This document shows, piece by piece, positions 10,007 through 18,140 of a stretch of 64,000 nt of DNA; position 1 is the stretch's first letter; each line of letters begins with the position of its first letter. The position numbers and the translations under genes were made by a program. The stretch lies in the NCBI GenBank assembly GCA_019638625.1, contig JAHBTK010000006.1:186001-250000 (forward strand), given 5' to 3'. Source of the stretch: Chitinophagaceae bacterium. GTDB taxonomy: Bacteria > Bacteroidota > Bacteroidia > Chitinophagales > Chitinophagaceae. Under the pieces are notes generated by a model. The model saw only the letters and a list, made by a program, of their open reading frames with translations, had not been told where the DNA came from and made no database searches.

Positions 10007-10420
10007 ATGAAGAGTATTATATTAAAAACAGCTACAGAATACCTGCTGCCGATATTGCTGTTGTTTTCTATTTTTATTTTACTGCGGGGGCATTACTATC
10101 CCGGCGGGGGATTTGTGGGAGGCCTCATTGCCTCCATTGCCTTTGTATTACATAGTTTTACGCATGGAGTAAACAGCACCTTGCGGCTTTTGCCGGTACA
10201 CCCTTCCGGACTGGTGCCCTTTGGACTGGTATTGTCTGCCACCAGTATGCTATTACCCTTAATGGCCGGTAAACCGGCAATGACGGGCCTCTGGATTGAA
10301 GAACCCATACCTGTAATAGGTATGATCGGCAGCGCTTTATTTTTTGATATAGGGGTTTACTTTCTTGTAATAGGCGTGGTACTAACCATTTTGTTCAGCA
10401 TTTTCCAATACAGCGAATAG
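10007..10420 (+). CDS. mrpB: Na+/H+ antiporter subunit B (MrpB/MnhB)
   Basis: This 137-residue protein has four predicted membrane helices and the conserved MnhB motif GHYYPGGGFVGGL near residue 30. It starts 44 bp after mrpA. The subunit has no homologue in complex I cores and is needed for assembly of the Mrp complex. The length is normal for a separate MnhB. Confidence 0.93.
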   Translation: MKSIILKTATEYLLPILLLFSIFILLRGHYYPGGGFVGGLIASIAFVLHSFTHGVNSTLRLLPVHPSGLVPFGLVLSATSMLLPLMAGKPAMTGLWIEEPIPVIGMIGSALFFDIGVYFLVIGVVLTILFSIFQYSE

Positions 10421-10423
10421 ACC

Positions 10424-10780
10424 ATGGAAATATTATTGTTGATACTGATAGCGCTACTGTATTCAACCGGCATTTATATGCTGCTGAGGAGGAGTATGGT
10501 GAAACTGCTGATAGGCCTGGGTTTACTGGGAAATGGCGTGAATATCCTGATTTTTCTTTTGGGAAGCATTACCAAGGGCAAGCCACCTGTTATTGACGAC
10601 AAAGCTTCTCTTTTCAGGGATATTTACGCTGACCCTATTCCCCAGGCGCTTATTTTAACTGCGATCGTCATCAGTTTTGGACTGCAAGCATTCGCAATCG
10701 TACTTCTGAAAAGAGTGTATGTATTGGTAAATTCAGATGATTTAGATGATTTAAACACACCGGAAGAAGAAGATATATGA
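10424..10780 (+). CDS. mrpC: Na+/H+ antiporter subunit C (MrpC/MnhC, NuoK-like)
   Basis: This 118-residue, three-helix protein is homologous to NuoK. It has the family stretches LIGLGLLGNGVNILIFLLG and DPIPQALILTAIVISFG. It starts 3 bp after mrpB, and its stop overlaps the start of mrpD by 4 bp (ATGA), so the genes are translationally coupled. Confidence 0.95.
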   Translation: MEILLLILIALLYSTGIYMLLRRSMVKLLIGLGLLGNGVNILIFLLGSITKGKPPVIDDKASLFRDIYADPIPQALILTAIVISFGLQAFAIVLLKRVYVLVNSDDLDDLNTPEEEDI

Positions 10781-12297
10781 TTGACAACTACCTGATATTA
10801 CCCGTAGCTATTCATCTGTTCGCGGCCATACTGCTGCTGTTTTTATGGCGCAGAACAGTAGCCCACAGGATCGTGAGCATTGCCACATCCTTTATTGTGA
10901 TGTTGCTTTCCATCCGGCTTTTTTCCAAAGTATACAACGGCAACATCCTGATCATGGAAGCCGGGAGTTGGAAAGCGCCGTTCGGGATTGTATTTGTGGC
11001 CGATGTATTCAGTTGTACGCTGGTTTTGCTGACCTCTTTTGCCGCATTGGCCGTTTCCATATTTTCATCCGCCGGCATTTCCAGGTCACGCATATTATAC
11101 GGTTATTTTCCCATTTTTCATTTTTTGGTGATGGGGCTTAACGGGGCATTTCTGACAGGAGACATTTTTAACCTCTATGTATGGTTTGAGGTGATTATCA
11201 TTTCTTCGTTTGTGCTGATGACCCTGGGAGGCAGAAAAGCGCAGGTAGAAGGCGCTGTAAAATATATGGCGATGAACATCCTGGCTTCTACCTTCTTTCT
11301 TACCGGTATCGGCATTCTCTACGGCATTACCGGCACGCTCAATATGGCCGACCTCTCCATAAAAATAGCTGCACTTGAAAACAGGAACCTGGTAAACATC
11401 ACCGCTCTTTTTTTCATTATAGGCTTCGGCATCAAAGCGGCTGTATTCCCGCTTTATTTCTGGCTCCCTTCCTCTTATCATACGCCGCCTTCTGCGGTAG
11501 TGGCTACCTTCGGCGGGTTGCTTACAAAAGTGGGTATTTATGCATTGTTCCGGATAAGCACATTGATTTTTGTACCGGATGAATTTACCAAAAATCTCCT
11601 CCTGTTCATTGCCGTTTTCACTATACTTACCGGCAGCTTCGGGGCGCTCATCAAACGTAATATCCGGAGAATGTTTTCTTACCTGATCGTATGCCATATA
11701 GGATTCATGATCGGCGGGTTGGCAATGTTTACCGGTGTGGCCATTACCGGCGCCTTAATTTACCTGTTCCACGACATCATGGTTAAAACAAACATGTTTT
11801 TGATAGCAGGCCTGATACGGCAGTTGAAGGGAACTATGAATATGGACAAACTCGGGGGGCTATACACGGACTACCCTAAAATATCCCTGTTGATTGCCAT
11901 CGTTCTATTTTCACTGGCAGGTATCCCGCCCCTGTCCGGGTTTTGGCCGAAATTATACCTGTTTGAAGCGGGATTTATCAACAGGCAATACATACTGATA
12001 GGGGCAATAATTATAGGTAGCTTTATCACATTATATGTAATAGCAAAAATGTGGGCGGATGTATTCTGGAAAAACCCACCGGAAAACGACGGCCGGGGAG
12101 AAGAACTTAAAGACAGTTTTGCCACCCTCTCCCTGTCTAAAAAAACAATGCTGGTCAGTCCCATTGTATTTCTGGCGGCTATTTCGCTCTATCTCGGTTT
12201 TTGTGCCCAAAACATAACCGAGGTTGCCGAAAGGATCACCTCGGAAATGCTGGATACAACTCCCTATATAGAAGCGGTATTGGGCAAAACGTATTAA
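10777..12297 (+). CDS. mrpD: Na+/H+ antiporter subunit D (MrpD/MnhD)
   Basis: This 506-residue proton-translocating subunit is related to NuoM/NuoN. The conserved helix-5 glutamate is in FNLYVWFEVIIISSF (Glu138; the equivalent residue is essential in characterised MrpD proteins). The family motif GIKAAVFPLYFWLPSSYHTPPS follows at about residue 215. A FWPKLYLFEAG stretch lies near residue 390. The start codon overlaps the mrpC stop. Confidence 0.95.
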   Translation: MIDNYLILPVAIHLFAAILLLFLWRRTVAHRIVSIATSFIVMLLSIRLFSKVYNGNILIMEAGSWKAPFGIVFVADVFSCTLVLLTSFAALAVSIFSSAGISRSRILYGYFPIFHFLVMGLNGAFLTGDIFNLYVWFEVIIISSFVLMTLGGRKAQVEGAVKYMAMNILASTFFLTGIGILYGITGTLNMADLSIKIAALENRNLVNITALFFIIGFGIKAAVFPLYFWLPSSYHTPPSAVVATFGGLLTKVGIYALFRISTLIFVPDEFTKNLLLFIAVFTILTGSFGALIKRNIRRMFSYLIVCHIGFMIGGLAMFTGVAITGALIYLFHDIMVKTNMFLIAGLIRQLKGTMNMDKLGGLYTDYPKISLLIAIVLFSLAGIPPLSGFWPKLYLFEAGFINRQYILIGAIIIGSFITLYVIAKMWADVFWKNPPENDGRGEELKDSFATLSLSKKTMLVSPIVFLAAISLYLGFCAQNITEVAERITSEMLDTTPYIEAVLGKTY

Positions 12298-12308
12298 ACT
12301 ATTGAGCT

Positions 12309-12785
12309 ATGGTTAAACAATTTTTGATGAACCTGCTGCTTTCCTTTATTTGGGTAGCATTAACAGGGGCATTATATTTTTCCAACTTTTTCTTCGGTTT
12401 CCTGCTGGGCTTTTTCCTGCTGTGGCTGATGAGCAGGAATGAAGCGGATAGAAGATACTATAACCGGGTGCCGAAAATAATCAGCTTCGTGTTGTTTTTT
12501 ATCTGGGAAATGCTGAAAGCCAATATTCATGTAGCCTACGACGTGATCACTCCCAAGTTTTTTATGAAGCCCGGTATTGTAAAGTACCCGTTAATTGCCA
12601 GCAGCGATTTTGAGATAAATATCCTGGCCACGGTTATTTCCCTGACACCCGGAACATTGATACTGGATATCAGTGACGACAAGAAAGCTCTGTACATTCA
12701 TGTGATGTACCTGAAAGACAGGGAGAAATTTATTCAGCAAATAAAAAACGGCCTTGAAAGGCGACTATTGGAAATAATCCGATAA
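12309..12785 (+). CDS. mrpE: Na+/H+ antiporter subunit E (MrpE/MnhE)
   Basis: This 158-residue protein has two to three N-terminal membrane helices. The soluble C-terminal part carries the MnhE signature LLATVISLTPGTL-like (here ILATVISLTPGTLILDISDD). It starts 11 bp after mrpD. The length is usual for the family. Confidence 0.94.
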   Translation: MVKQFLMNLLLSFIWVALTGALYFSNFFFGFLLGFFLLWLMSRNEADRRYYNRVPKIISFVLFFIWEMLKANIHVAYDVITPKFFMKPGIVKYPLIASSDFEINILATVISLTPGTLILDISDDKKALYIHVMYLKDREKFIQQIKNGLERRLLEIIR

Positions 12786-12799
12786 ATATTTTTTCTGAC

Positions 12800-13075
12800 A
12801 TGAGCTTGAGTAATTATATAGATTATGTGATTTTACCGATCCTCGCAGTCTCCCTCTTGCTGGTATTCATCCGGCTATTTAAGGGACCTACCACGGTAGA
12901 CAGGGTGATTGCGCTGGATCTGCTGATCACCATTGGCGTGGGAGTCATTACGGTATATAGCATCAGCACCAGGAAACCCATATTGATGGACACCGGTATG
13001 ATCCTGGCGCTGATCGCGTTTTTGGGTACCATTGCATTTTCATATTACCTGGAAAGAAGGAGGAAAAATGACTGA
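12800..13075 (+). CDS. mrpF: Na+/H+ antiporter subunit F (MrpF/MnhF)
   Basis: This 91-residue, three-helix protein has the MnhF motif RLFKGPTTVDRVIALDLL, followed by a third helix and a basic tail. It starts 14 bp after mrpE and overlaps mrpG by 8 bp. In Mrp complexes MrpF and MrpG are small membrane subunits; MrpF has been linked to bile-salt efflux in some species. Confidence 0.94.
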   Translation: MSLSNYIDYVILPILAVSLLLVFIRLFKGPTTVDRVIALDLLITIGVGVITVYSISTRKPILMDTGMILALIAFLGTIAFSYYLERRRKND

Positions 13076-13472
13076 TATTACGATTATGGTATTAAGTACC
13101 ATCGGCGCATTGAGTATTTTATTCGCAGCAATTGGCATTCTGCGAATGCCGGATTTTTACTTGCGTTTGTCCGTGACCGTTAAAGCAGCTACACTCGGAA
13201 GCGGACTGCTGTTGTTGAGCGCTGCTGTTTTTTTTCCGGAGGCGTACGTAACAACCAAGGTATTTGCCATTATCTTTTTCCTCGTATTAACAGCCCCCGT
13301 AGCAGCCCATATGATAGGACGGGTGGCCTACCTCATTAATGCACGCAGATGGGATGGCACTGTGCTGGATGAGTTAGAAGGAATGTATGATAAAGAAAAT
13401 AAGGTGTTATTGAGCGATGCGGAAGCGGCAAAAACCCGGGAAGATAAAGCGGCTGATGATCAGGCAGGATAA
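13068..13472 (+). CDS. mrpG: Na+/H+ antiporter subunit G (MrpG/MnhG)
   Basis: This 134-residue protein has three predicted helices and the MnhG pattern GILRMPDFYLRLSVTVKAATLG, with a charged tail after residue 110. I chose the ATG at 13068 over the in-frame one at 13032. It has a strong AAGGAGG ribosome site at 13057-13063, and the shorter protein begins where the family usually does. It overlaps the mrpF stop by 8 bp. It is the last gene of the antiporter operon. Confidence 0.93.
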   Translation: MTDITIMVLSTIGALSILFAAIGILRMPDFYLRLSVTVKAATLGSGLLLLSAAVFFPEAYVTTKVFAIIFFLVLTAPVAAHMIGRVAYLINARRWDGTVLDELEGMYDKENKVLLSDAEAAKTREDKAADDQAG

Positions 13473-13580
13473 AACTCCTGACACCAAAAGACAGCAACCG
13501 GGCGCTATCATTTCAAATTACCACGTTGGTTTACCGGGCTGATATTCGCTAAATTGTTATTTTTACTATAGCCAGTATAG

Positions 13581-14270
13581 ATGACAGTTCCTGAATTTTA
13601 TTCACCCCGGCATTTGACACACGCCCAACTGGATACTTTTTTAGCCAGGGGGTGGTACCGTATGCACCAGACAATCTTTACCACGAACCATATAATAGAT
13701 GATGACAAAAGCTACAGGGTATTCTGGTTACGTTATAATCTACAGCACTATACGCATCATAAACTGTCCAGGCAAATTCTCCATAAAAACCGCTTTTTTA
13801 CCACCCTTATCAAACCATTTACTTTAACTACGGAGTTGGAAAACTTATATACCCTGTACCGCCAAACTATTACATTCGACGGGGCTCCCTCGGTAAAACA
13901 CTGGTTGTTTCACAACGAAGATGCCCTGAATATATACGACAGCCACCTGGTAGAGATCCGCGACAATGACCATCTTATAGCGGCAGGAGTCTTCGACAAG
14001 GGAAAACAAAGTATTGCCGGCATCATGAACTTCTATCATCCGGGATATAAAAAATACAGCCTGGGAAAACATCTTATTCTCACAAAACTGGATTTCGCCA
14101 CCCGCGAAGGATATACGCATTATTATCCGGGTTATCTGGTGCACGGATATCCCAAATTCGACTATAAGCTCTTTATAGGCAAAGACCGTACGGAAGTCTA
14201 TATCCCCGAGCTTAAGCGATGGTTTCCCTACAGCGACCAGTTGATGGACATCGTGGTAAATGAGCGTTGA
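13581..14270 (+). CDS. arginyl-tRNA--protein transferase-like protein (Ate1/Bpt C-terminal fold)
   Basis: This 229-residue protein resembles the GNAT-like C-terminal domain of Ate1/Bpt, which transfer arginine or leucine from tRNA to protein N-termini. The N-terminal helical part (15-75, with SRQILHKNRFF) aligns with the R-rich segment of Bpt. Residues 135-205 hold the core (GVFDKGKQSIAGIMNFYHP and YTHYYPGYLVHGYPKFDYKLFIG). The cysteine cluster normally found near the N-terminus of Bpt/Ate1 is absent. The gene stands alone after the antiporter operon. The assignment is by motif and layout only; the acceptor and tRNA are unknown. Confidence 0.65.
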   Translation: MTVPEFYSPRHLTHAQLDTFLARGWYRMHQTIFTTNHIIDDDKSYRVFWLRYNLQHYTHHKLSRQILHKNRFFTTLIKPFTLTTELENLYTLYRQTITFDGAPSVKHWLFHNEDALNIYDSHLVEIRDNDHLIAAGVFDKGKQSIAGIMNFYHPGYKKYSLGKHLILTKLDFATREGYTHYYPGYLVHGYPKFDYKLFIGKDRTEVYIPELKRWFPYSDQLMDIVVNER

Positions 14271-14333
14271 ACTGCCAGTTTACGGGTTAGGGGTTAATTC
14301 TCCCGATAATTCGGCTATACCGCTGTCCTTTTG

Positions 14334-14341
14334 TATCTTTG
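14334..14341 (+). promoter_or_regulatory. Bacteroidota -7 box for the TPR gene
   Basis: TATCTTTG matches the Bacteroidota -7 consensus TAnnTTTG exactly. It lies 52 bp before the preferred start codon at 14394. No clear TTTG is seen at the -33 position. Confidence 0.45.
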
Positions 14342-14393
14342 CCGCCCGCCTGACATAACCATTAACCAATATATACACAGGCGTAAGAAGCGT

Positions 14394-15044
14394 ATGAAAC
14401 TTTACCTTTTTTTGATCCGATACAGGTTTTCCCTTGGAATTGTGGCATTACTGCTGGCAGTAGTTGTAAACATCTTCTCGGGGTTTTGGCCGGCTTTTGC
14501 CCTGTACTTTATTGCCCTGATCGCCATAGTAAGCCATTTTTTAATTGGCCCCATGCGCCTTATACAGGGTTATATGGAAGACGGTGATATAGAAGGCGCT
14601 CAAAAAATCCTTGATTCCATCCACTTTCCCCGTCTTTTAATAAAACCGGTACGCAGCGTGTACTACTACCTGAAATCCAGCCTTGCCATGTTCGCCCAGG
14701 ATTTTGACACGGCAGAGATCATGATGAAAAAAAGCCTGAGTCTCGGGATGCCCATGAAGGAAACAGAGGGTTCCGCATACTTTCAGTTGGGTACCATTGC
14801 CATGCAAAAAAGCAATATGAAACAGGCGGAAGAATACATACGCAAAGCTATAAAAGCAGGGCTGCCTGATAAAGAAACTGCTGCGGGAGCCTACCTGCAG
14901 ATGTGCCAGATATTCATCAACAAAAGAGAATTCCGGGCTGCCAAAGATTATTTCAGGCGGGCAAAAGACCAAAAACCTACCACTCCGCAGGTGGTAGACC
15001 AGATAAAACAGATAGAAAAATATATCAGCAGAATGCCGGGATAA
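14394..15044 (+). CDS. membrane-anchored tetratricopeptide-repeat protein
   Basis: This 216-residue protein starts at the ATG at 14394. The earlier ATG at 14331 would lie inside the likely promoter. Two predicted membrane helices (about 10-30 and 33-52) are followed by helical TPR-type repeats from about 58 to 205, for example AYFQLGTIAMQKSNMKQAEEYIRKAI and AYLQMCQIFINKREFRAAKDYFRRA. TPRs mediate protein-protein contacts, so this is probably a scaffold on the cytoplasmic membrane. The specific partner is not evident. A strong terminator follows. Confidence 0.8.
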   Translation: MKLYLFLIRYRFSLGIVALLLAVVVNIFSGFWPAFALYFIALIAIVSHFLIGPMRLIQGYMEDGDIEGAQKILDSIHFPRLLIKPVRSVYYYLKSSLAMFAQDFDTAEIMMKKSLSLGMPMKETEGSAYFQLGTIAMQKSNMKQAEEYIRKAIKAGLPDKETAAGAYLQMCQIFINKREFRAAKDYFRRAKDQKPTTPQVVDQIKQIEKYISRMPG

Positions 15045-15065
15045 GCAGTTTCGGCTATGCGTAAG

Positions 15066-15099
15066 GGGGAGTTGGATCAGCAACTCCCCTTTTTTATTT
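15066..15099 (+). terminator. rho-independent terminator after the TPR gene
   Basis: A perfect 9-bp stem, GGGGAGTTG (15066-15074) with CAACTCCCC (15081-15089), encloses a 6-nt loop and is followed by TTTTTTATTT. Confidence 0.93.
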
Positions 15100-15503
15100 C
15101 GCGCATCTATTTCAGCCTCCTTTAGGGTTCCCTGAAGCCGCCCGCCGCTCAAAAATTGACAAATAGCAAATAGTTGCCGGAAGAAAAGTGAAGGAGAAAA
15201 ACCGATTAAGTTCAGGTAATCTTCATAAACTTCTGATAATTATGATGTTAAATAATTACCGGCGACCTCGTTTTTTACTCCTGTCAAAACAATTGATCTA
15301 AACAACATGACTTTTTAGTAAAAAAGGATAAGCATATGCAATTTCTTAGCCGTTGTGCGTTATATATGCGTGCCACTCAACATGCTAAATGGTAAAAAAT
15401 AGCAGCAAACCTTATTCTATCGAAGAGTTTATTCTGTGAAAACCAATCCAAGATTCACATGTAAAAACCAAAGAATCCAATCATCCGTCATGAAAAACGC
15501 TCC
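15100..15503 (+). other. gene-free stretch; possible small RNA or micro-ORF region
   Basis: Between two plus-strand terminators there are about 400 bp with no recognisable gene. A 19-codon ORF (15336-15395, beginning MQFLSRCALYM) has an AAAGGA-type ribosome site 8 nt upstream. A GTG-started 25-codon ORF runs into the second terminator stem. Neither is recognised. The second terminator needs a transcript to stop, and no annotated gene supplies one. Confidence 0.3.
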
Positions 15504-15555
15504 AAGCTCCTGATCCTTTATCCTAATGAAAGATCCGGGAGCTTTTCTTTTTTTT
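15504..15555 (+). terminator. plus-strand terminator without an upstream gene
   Basis: AAGCTCC plus GATC (15504-15515) pairs with GATC plus GGAGCTT (15532-15544), with a small bulge, and is followed by a long T tract (15543-15555). The T tract fits only plus-strand transcription. The convergent gene at 15559 lies on the other strand. Confidence 0.75.
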
Positions 15556-15558
15556 ACC

Positions 15559-16026
15559 TCACCAAAGACCATTCAGAATATCTATCTTTTCTTTTGTTTC
15601 GAACCTTACCGGCCGGGTTACAAACATACCGGATCTGCCGATGGTAATCTTTCCATCGAGCCTCACTTTTAAAGAATCTTTAAATGCCAGCGATAAGGCA
15701 TTGGACAGTAAATTTTTAGTATCCAGTTCAATCTTTACCGGAATTAAAAAAGTATCCAGCTTTCTGATCTTTACCAGGGAATCCAGGACGGTTTTTCCCA
15801 GCAGGCGGTCCTCAATATAAACATCAAGCTTACCGGATTTAAAGGCGAGGTTGTGCTTATTGGGATTGTAAAAACGTATATCCCCATAAAGATTGGTAAG
15901 ATTTCTCGCGGCATCAACCCTGATATTTTCCACATCAATGTATTCCGGTTCCTGTACGTTTCCGATGCACCCACTCAGTAAAACTGCTGCCAGCAGGCAG
16001 TAAAAAATCGACCTGGTCATAGGCAC
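15559..16026 (-). CDS. LEA14/WHy-domain-like lipoprotein
   Basis: This 155-residue protein has a lipobox LSGC (Cys20). The single beta-sandwich domain that follows (about 30-150) looks like the LEA type 2 (WHy) fold. It has an N-terminal IDVENIRVDAARNLTNLYGDIRFYNPNKHNLAFKSG-type pattern and closes with PVRFETKEKIDIL. Bacterial members are envelope lipoproteins of unclear function, often linked to stress. The gene stands alone and ends a few bases from the T tract of the opposing terminator. Confidence 0.75.
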   Translation of the reverse strand: MPMTRSIFYCLLAAVLLSGCIGNVQEPEYIDVENIRVDAARNLTNLYGDIRFYNPNKHNLAFKSGKLDVYIEDRLLGKTVLDSLVKIRKLDTFLIPVKIELDTKNLLSNALSLAFKDSLKVRLDGKITIGRSGMFVTRPVRFETKEKIDILNGLW

Positions 16027-16303
16027 GCAAGATAGGACATGAGCAGGTGATCGTAAAGAAAAAACTGTGAAATCCTGAAAAATATAGCACTAAAAATATT
16101 AGCTTTAGCCACTGCAACTTTGTCAAAATCGGCAAAAAAGTCATGATAAATTTTATAGTATATTTATTTTATTACAATTAACTATTAATAAATAATTTAT
16201 AATAACTAATTCAATATTTATTTGAATAAATACTATTCTGAAACAGCACGTATATCGACCATAAACCGAAAAAGTTAAAAATTAAATTAATATTATATAA
16301 ATA

Positions 16304-16951
16304 ATGAAATTATTAATTGATAATCAATATTTTGCATCAATTATTTATTATAAAATTTTATTTGAATATACACATGTAGAGTTAGAGCAATATGAAAGCT
16401 GGCAAAAAATGAGTTTCAGGAACCGGTGTACGATCGGAACCGCCAATGGAGCCATTGACCTAAGCGTTCCGATAGCCGGTGGAAGGAACGTGGAGAAGAT
16501 GGTAAGAGAGGTAAAAATAGATGGTAGCCAGTCCTGGCAGAAAAGGCATTGGCGAACTATTTTCTCGGCCTATAACCACTCCCCCTGGTTCGATCACTAC
16601 CGGGACGAACTGGAGAAATTTTATACCACCCGTTATAACTTTTTGTGGGATTGGAACCTGGAGCTCATGTACTGGATTTTCAGGAAAATGGATATAAATA
16701 CACAGTTATCTTTTTCGGCGGAGTATGAAAAAAACAGGAAGGAAACCAACCTGCTGGATCTGCGCGGCAGGATTTCCCCAAAAACCTTACCAGTATTTAA
16801 CAGGTATTGCCCGGCATATCTCCAGGTATTTATGGACCGAAACGGCTTTATTCCCAACCTCAGCATTATCGACCTCCTGTTTTGCGAAGGTCCCAATGCC
16901 CTTCCTTTTTTAAAAACAATGCCTTCGCCGGTAGATGGGAGTGTTTTTTAA
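16304..16951 (+). CDS. WbqC-like family protein
   Basis: This 215-residue protein matches the WbqC-like family (PF08889). Seen features are an N-terminal QYFASIIYYKIL, then ESWQKMSFRNRC, IDLSVPI, KIDGSQSWQKRHWRTI, AYNHSPWFDHY, and a C-terminal PFLKT near the end. Family members lie in O-antigen or surface-polysaccharide clusters, and some are thought to act in sugar or amino-acid modification; the biochemical role is not established. No polysaccharide gene sits directly beside it here. The 160 bp upstream are exceptionally AT-rich (about 16140-16303). Confidence 0.8.
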   Translation: MKLLIDNQYFASIIYYKILFEYTHVELEQYESWQKMSFRNRCTIGTANGAIDLSVPIAGGRNVEKMVREVKIDGSQSWQKRHWRTIFSAYNHSPWFDHYRDELEKFYTTRYNFLWDWNLELMYWIFRKMDINTQLSFSAEYEKNRKETNLLDLRGRISPKTLPVFNRYCPAYLQVFMDRNGFIPNLSIIDLLFCEGPNALPFLKTMPSPVDGSVF

Positions 16952-17040
16952 TGCCACTAAAACCCGGGTCAAATACCCCTGATTCTCAAATTATCAATAC
17001 ATTTACAGTCATCAAATTCATCAATCAAAGAAACACACAC

Positions 17041-17931
17041 ATGAAAGTATTATTCAAACTTTGCCTGCCTGTTATGTTACTGATTACGGTTGCATCCTGC
17101 AACAGTGGAGAAAATAAACAATCCGGCGATGGCAGGGAATCGGAAACCGCTGTATCCACCCCTGGTTCAACAGCCGGTTTTAAACTTGGTGTACAATTAT
17201 GGACGTTTCGTTTATTCAGCTTCACGGAAGCAGTAAATAAAGTAGACAGTGCAGGTATAAAAAACATAGAAGCGTTTTGGGGACAAAAGTTAGGAGGGGA
17301 TTTGCCCGGCGAGTTCGGACCGGCCATGTCTTCTGAAACAAGGACAAAGGTGAAAGAACTACTCCGGTCTAAAGGCATCAGCCTGGTGGCTTTTGGTGTT
17401 ATCAGCCCCGGGAATGAAAAAGAATGGATAAGCGCTTTTGAGTTGGCCAAAGATTTTGGCTTGAGCTATATTACCACCGAACCCAAAAAAGAGCATTGGG
17501 ATTTTATCGACAGCCTGGCTGGTGCATATAATATTAAGCTGGCGATCCACGACCACCCCTTTCCCAGCGCCTACGCCACCCCCGACTCTGTTCTGGCAGC
17601 TATCAACGGACGTAAGAATATCGGGGCCTGCGCCGACATCGGCCATTGGGCGCGTAATGGTCTCAACCCGGTGGACTGCCTTAAGCAACTGGAGGGCCAT
17701 ATCTATGGCGGACACCTGAAAGATATAGTGGAATTCGATAACCCAAAATCAGCGGATACCCTGGTAAGTAAGGGTGTGATTGATTTCCCAGCTGTTTTTA
17801 CGGAGTTGAAAAGACAGAACTTTAGCGGAATGTTGTCTATTGAGCATGAGTCTAACTGGGAAAATAACCTCCCGGATGTGATCGCTACCAAAGAGTACTA
17901 TAATGCGGAGGTTGAGAAACTGAACCAATAG
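17041..17931 (+). CDS. xylose-isomerase-like TIM-barrel lipoprotein (sugar phosphate isomerase/epimerase family)
   Basis: This 296-residue protein starts at the ATG at 17041; the reading frame is open further upstream, but only from here is there a lipoprotein signal peptide (VASC, Cys20). From residue 48 it follows the AP-endonuclease-2/xylose-isomerase TIM barrel: KLGVQLWTFRLFSFTEAV, GIKNIEAFWGQ, LAIHDHPFP, GACADIGHW, GHLKDI and LSIEHESNW. The His, Asp and Glu residues in the last four motifs are the expected metal ligands. Envelope-located versions are common in Bacteroidota, but their substrates are mostly unknown. A clear terminator follows. Confidence 0.85.
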   Translation: MKVLFKLCLPVMLLITVASCNSGENKQSGDGRESETAVSTPGSTAGFKLGVQLWTFRLFSFTEAVNKVDSAGIKNIEAFWGQKLGGDLPGEFGPAMSSETRTKVKELLRSKGISLVAFGVISPGNEKEWISAFELAKDFGLSYITTEPKKEHWDFIDSLAGAYNIKLAIHDHPFPSAYATPDSVLAAINGRKNIGACADIGHWARNGLNPVDCLKQLEGHIYGGHLKDIVEFDNPKSADTLVSKGVIDFPAVFTELKRQNFSGMLSIEHESNWENNLPDVIATKEYYNAEVEKLNQ

Positions 17932-17953
17932 CTGCCCCCTAAGATATTTTCTA

Positions 17954-17982
17954 CCCCTGTTTTTGCACAGGGGCTTTCTTTT
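17954..17982 (+). terminator. rho-independent terminator after TIM-barrel lipoprotein
   Basis: CCCCTGT (17954-17960) pairs with ACAGGGG (17967-17973) around a 6-nt loop and is followed by CTTTCTTTT. Confidence 0.88.
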
Positions 17983-18140
17983 CGGCCAGAAAACCGGTCT
18001 CTTGATAAGTGTTTACTATTAAAAAGTGAAAAATAAAGCAATAAATAATCGCTTTTTTTATAACATTTGGCTAAATATGGACTAAATTAAAAACAAAACC
18101 TTGTCTGTGGCGTTTACCACCTAACCTTCAATCGACCATA

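Noticed and set aside
13032..13067. Upstream ATG for mrpG
   Set aside because: Would add 12 residues inside mrpF and lacks a ribosome site; the ATG at 13068 has AAGGAGG and fits the family start.
7659..13472. NADH dehydrogenase or hydrogenase-4-like operon
   Set aside because: Individual A, C and D subunits resemble NuoL/K/M, but the B, E, F and G genes and the MbhD/E tail define an Mrp antiporter.
15504..15555. Terminator of the LEA14-like gene (minus strand)
   Set aside because: The T tract is on the plus-strand 3' side only; on the minus strand it precedes the stem.
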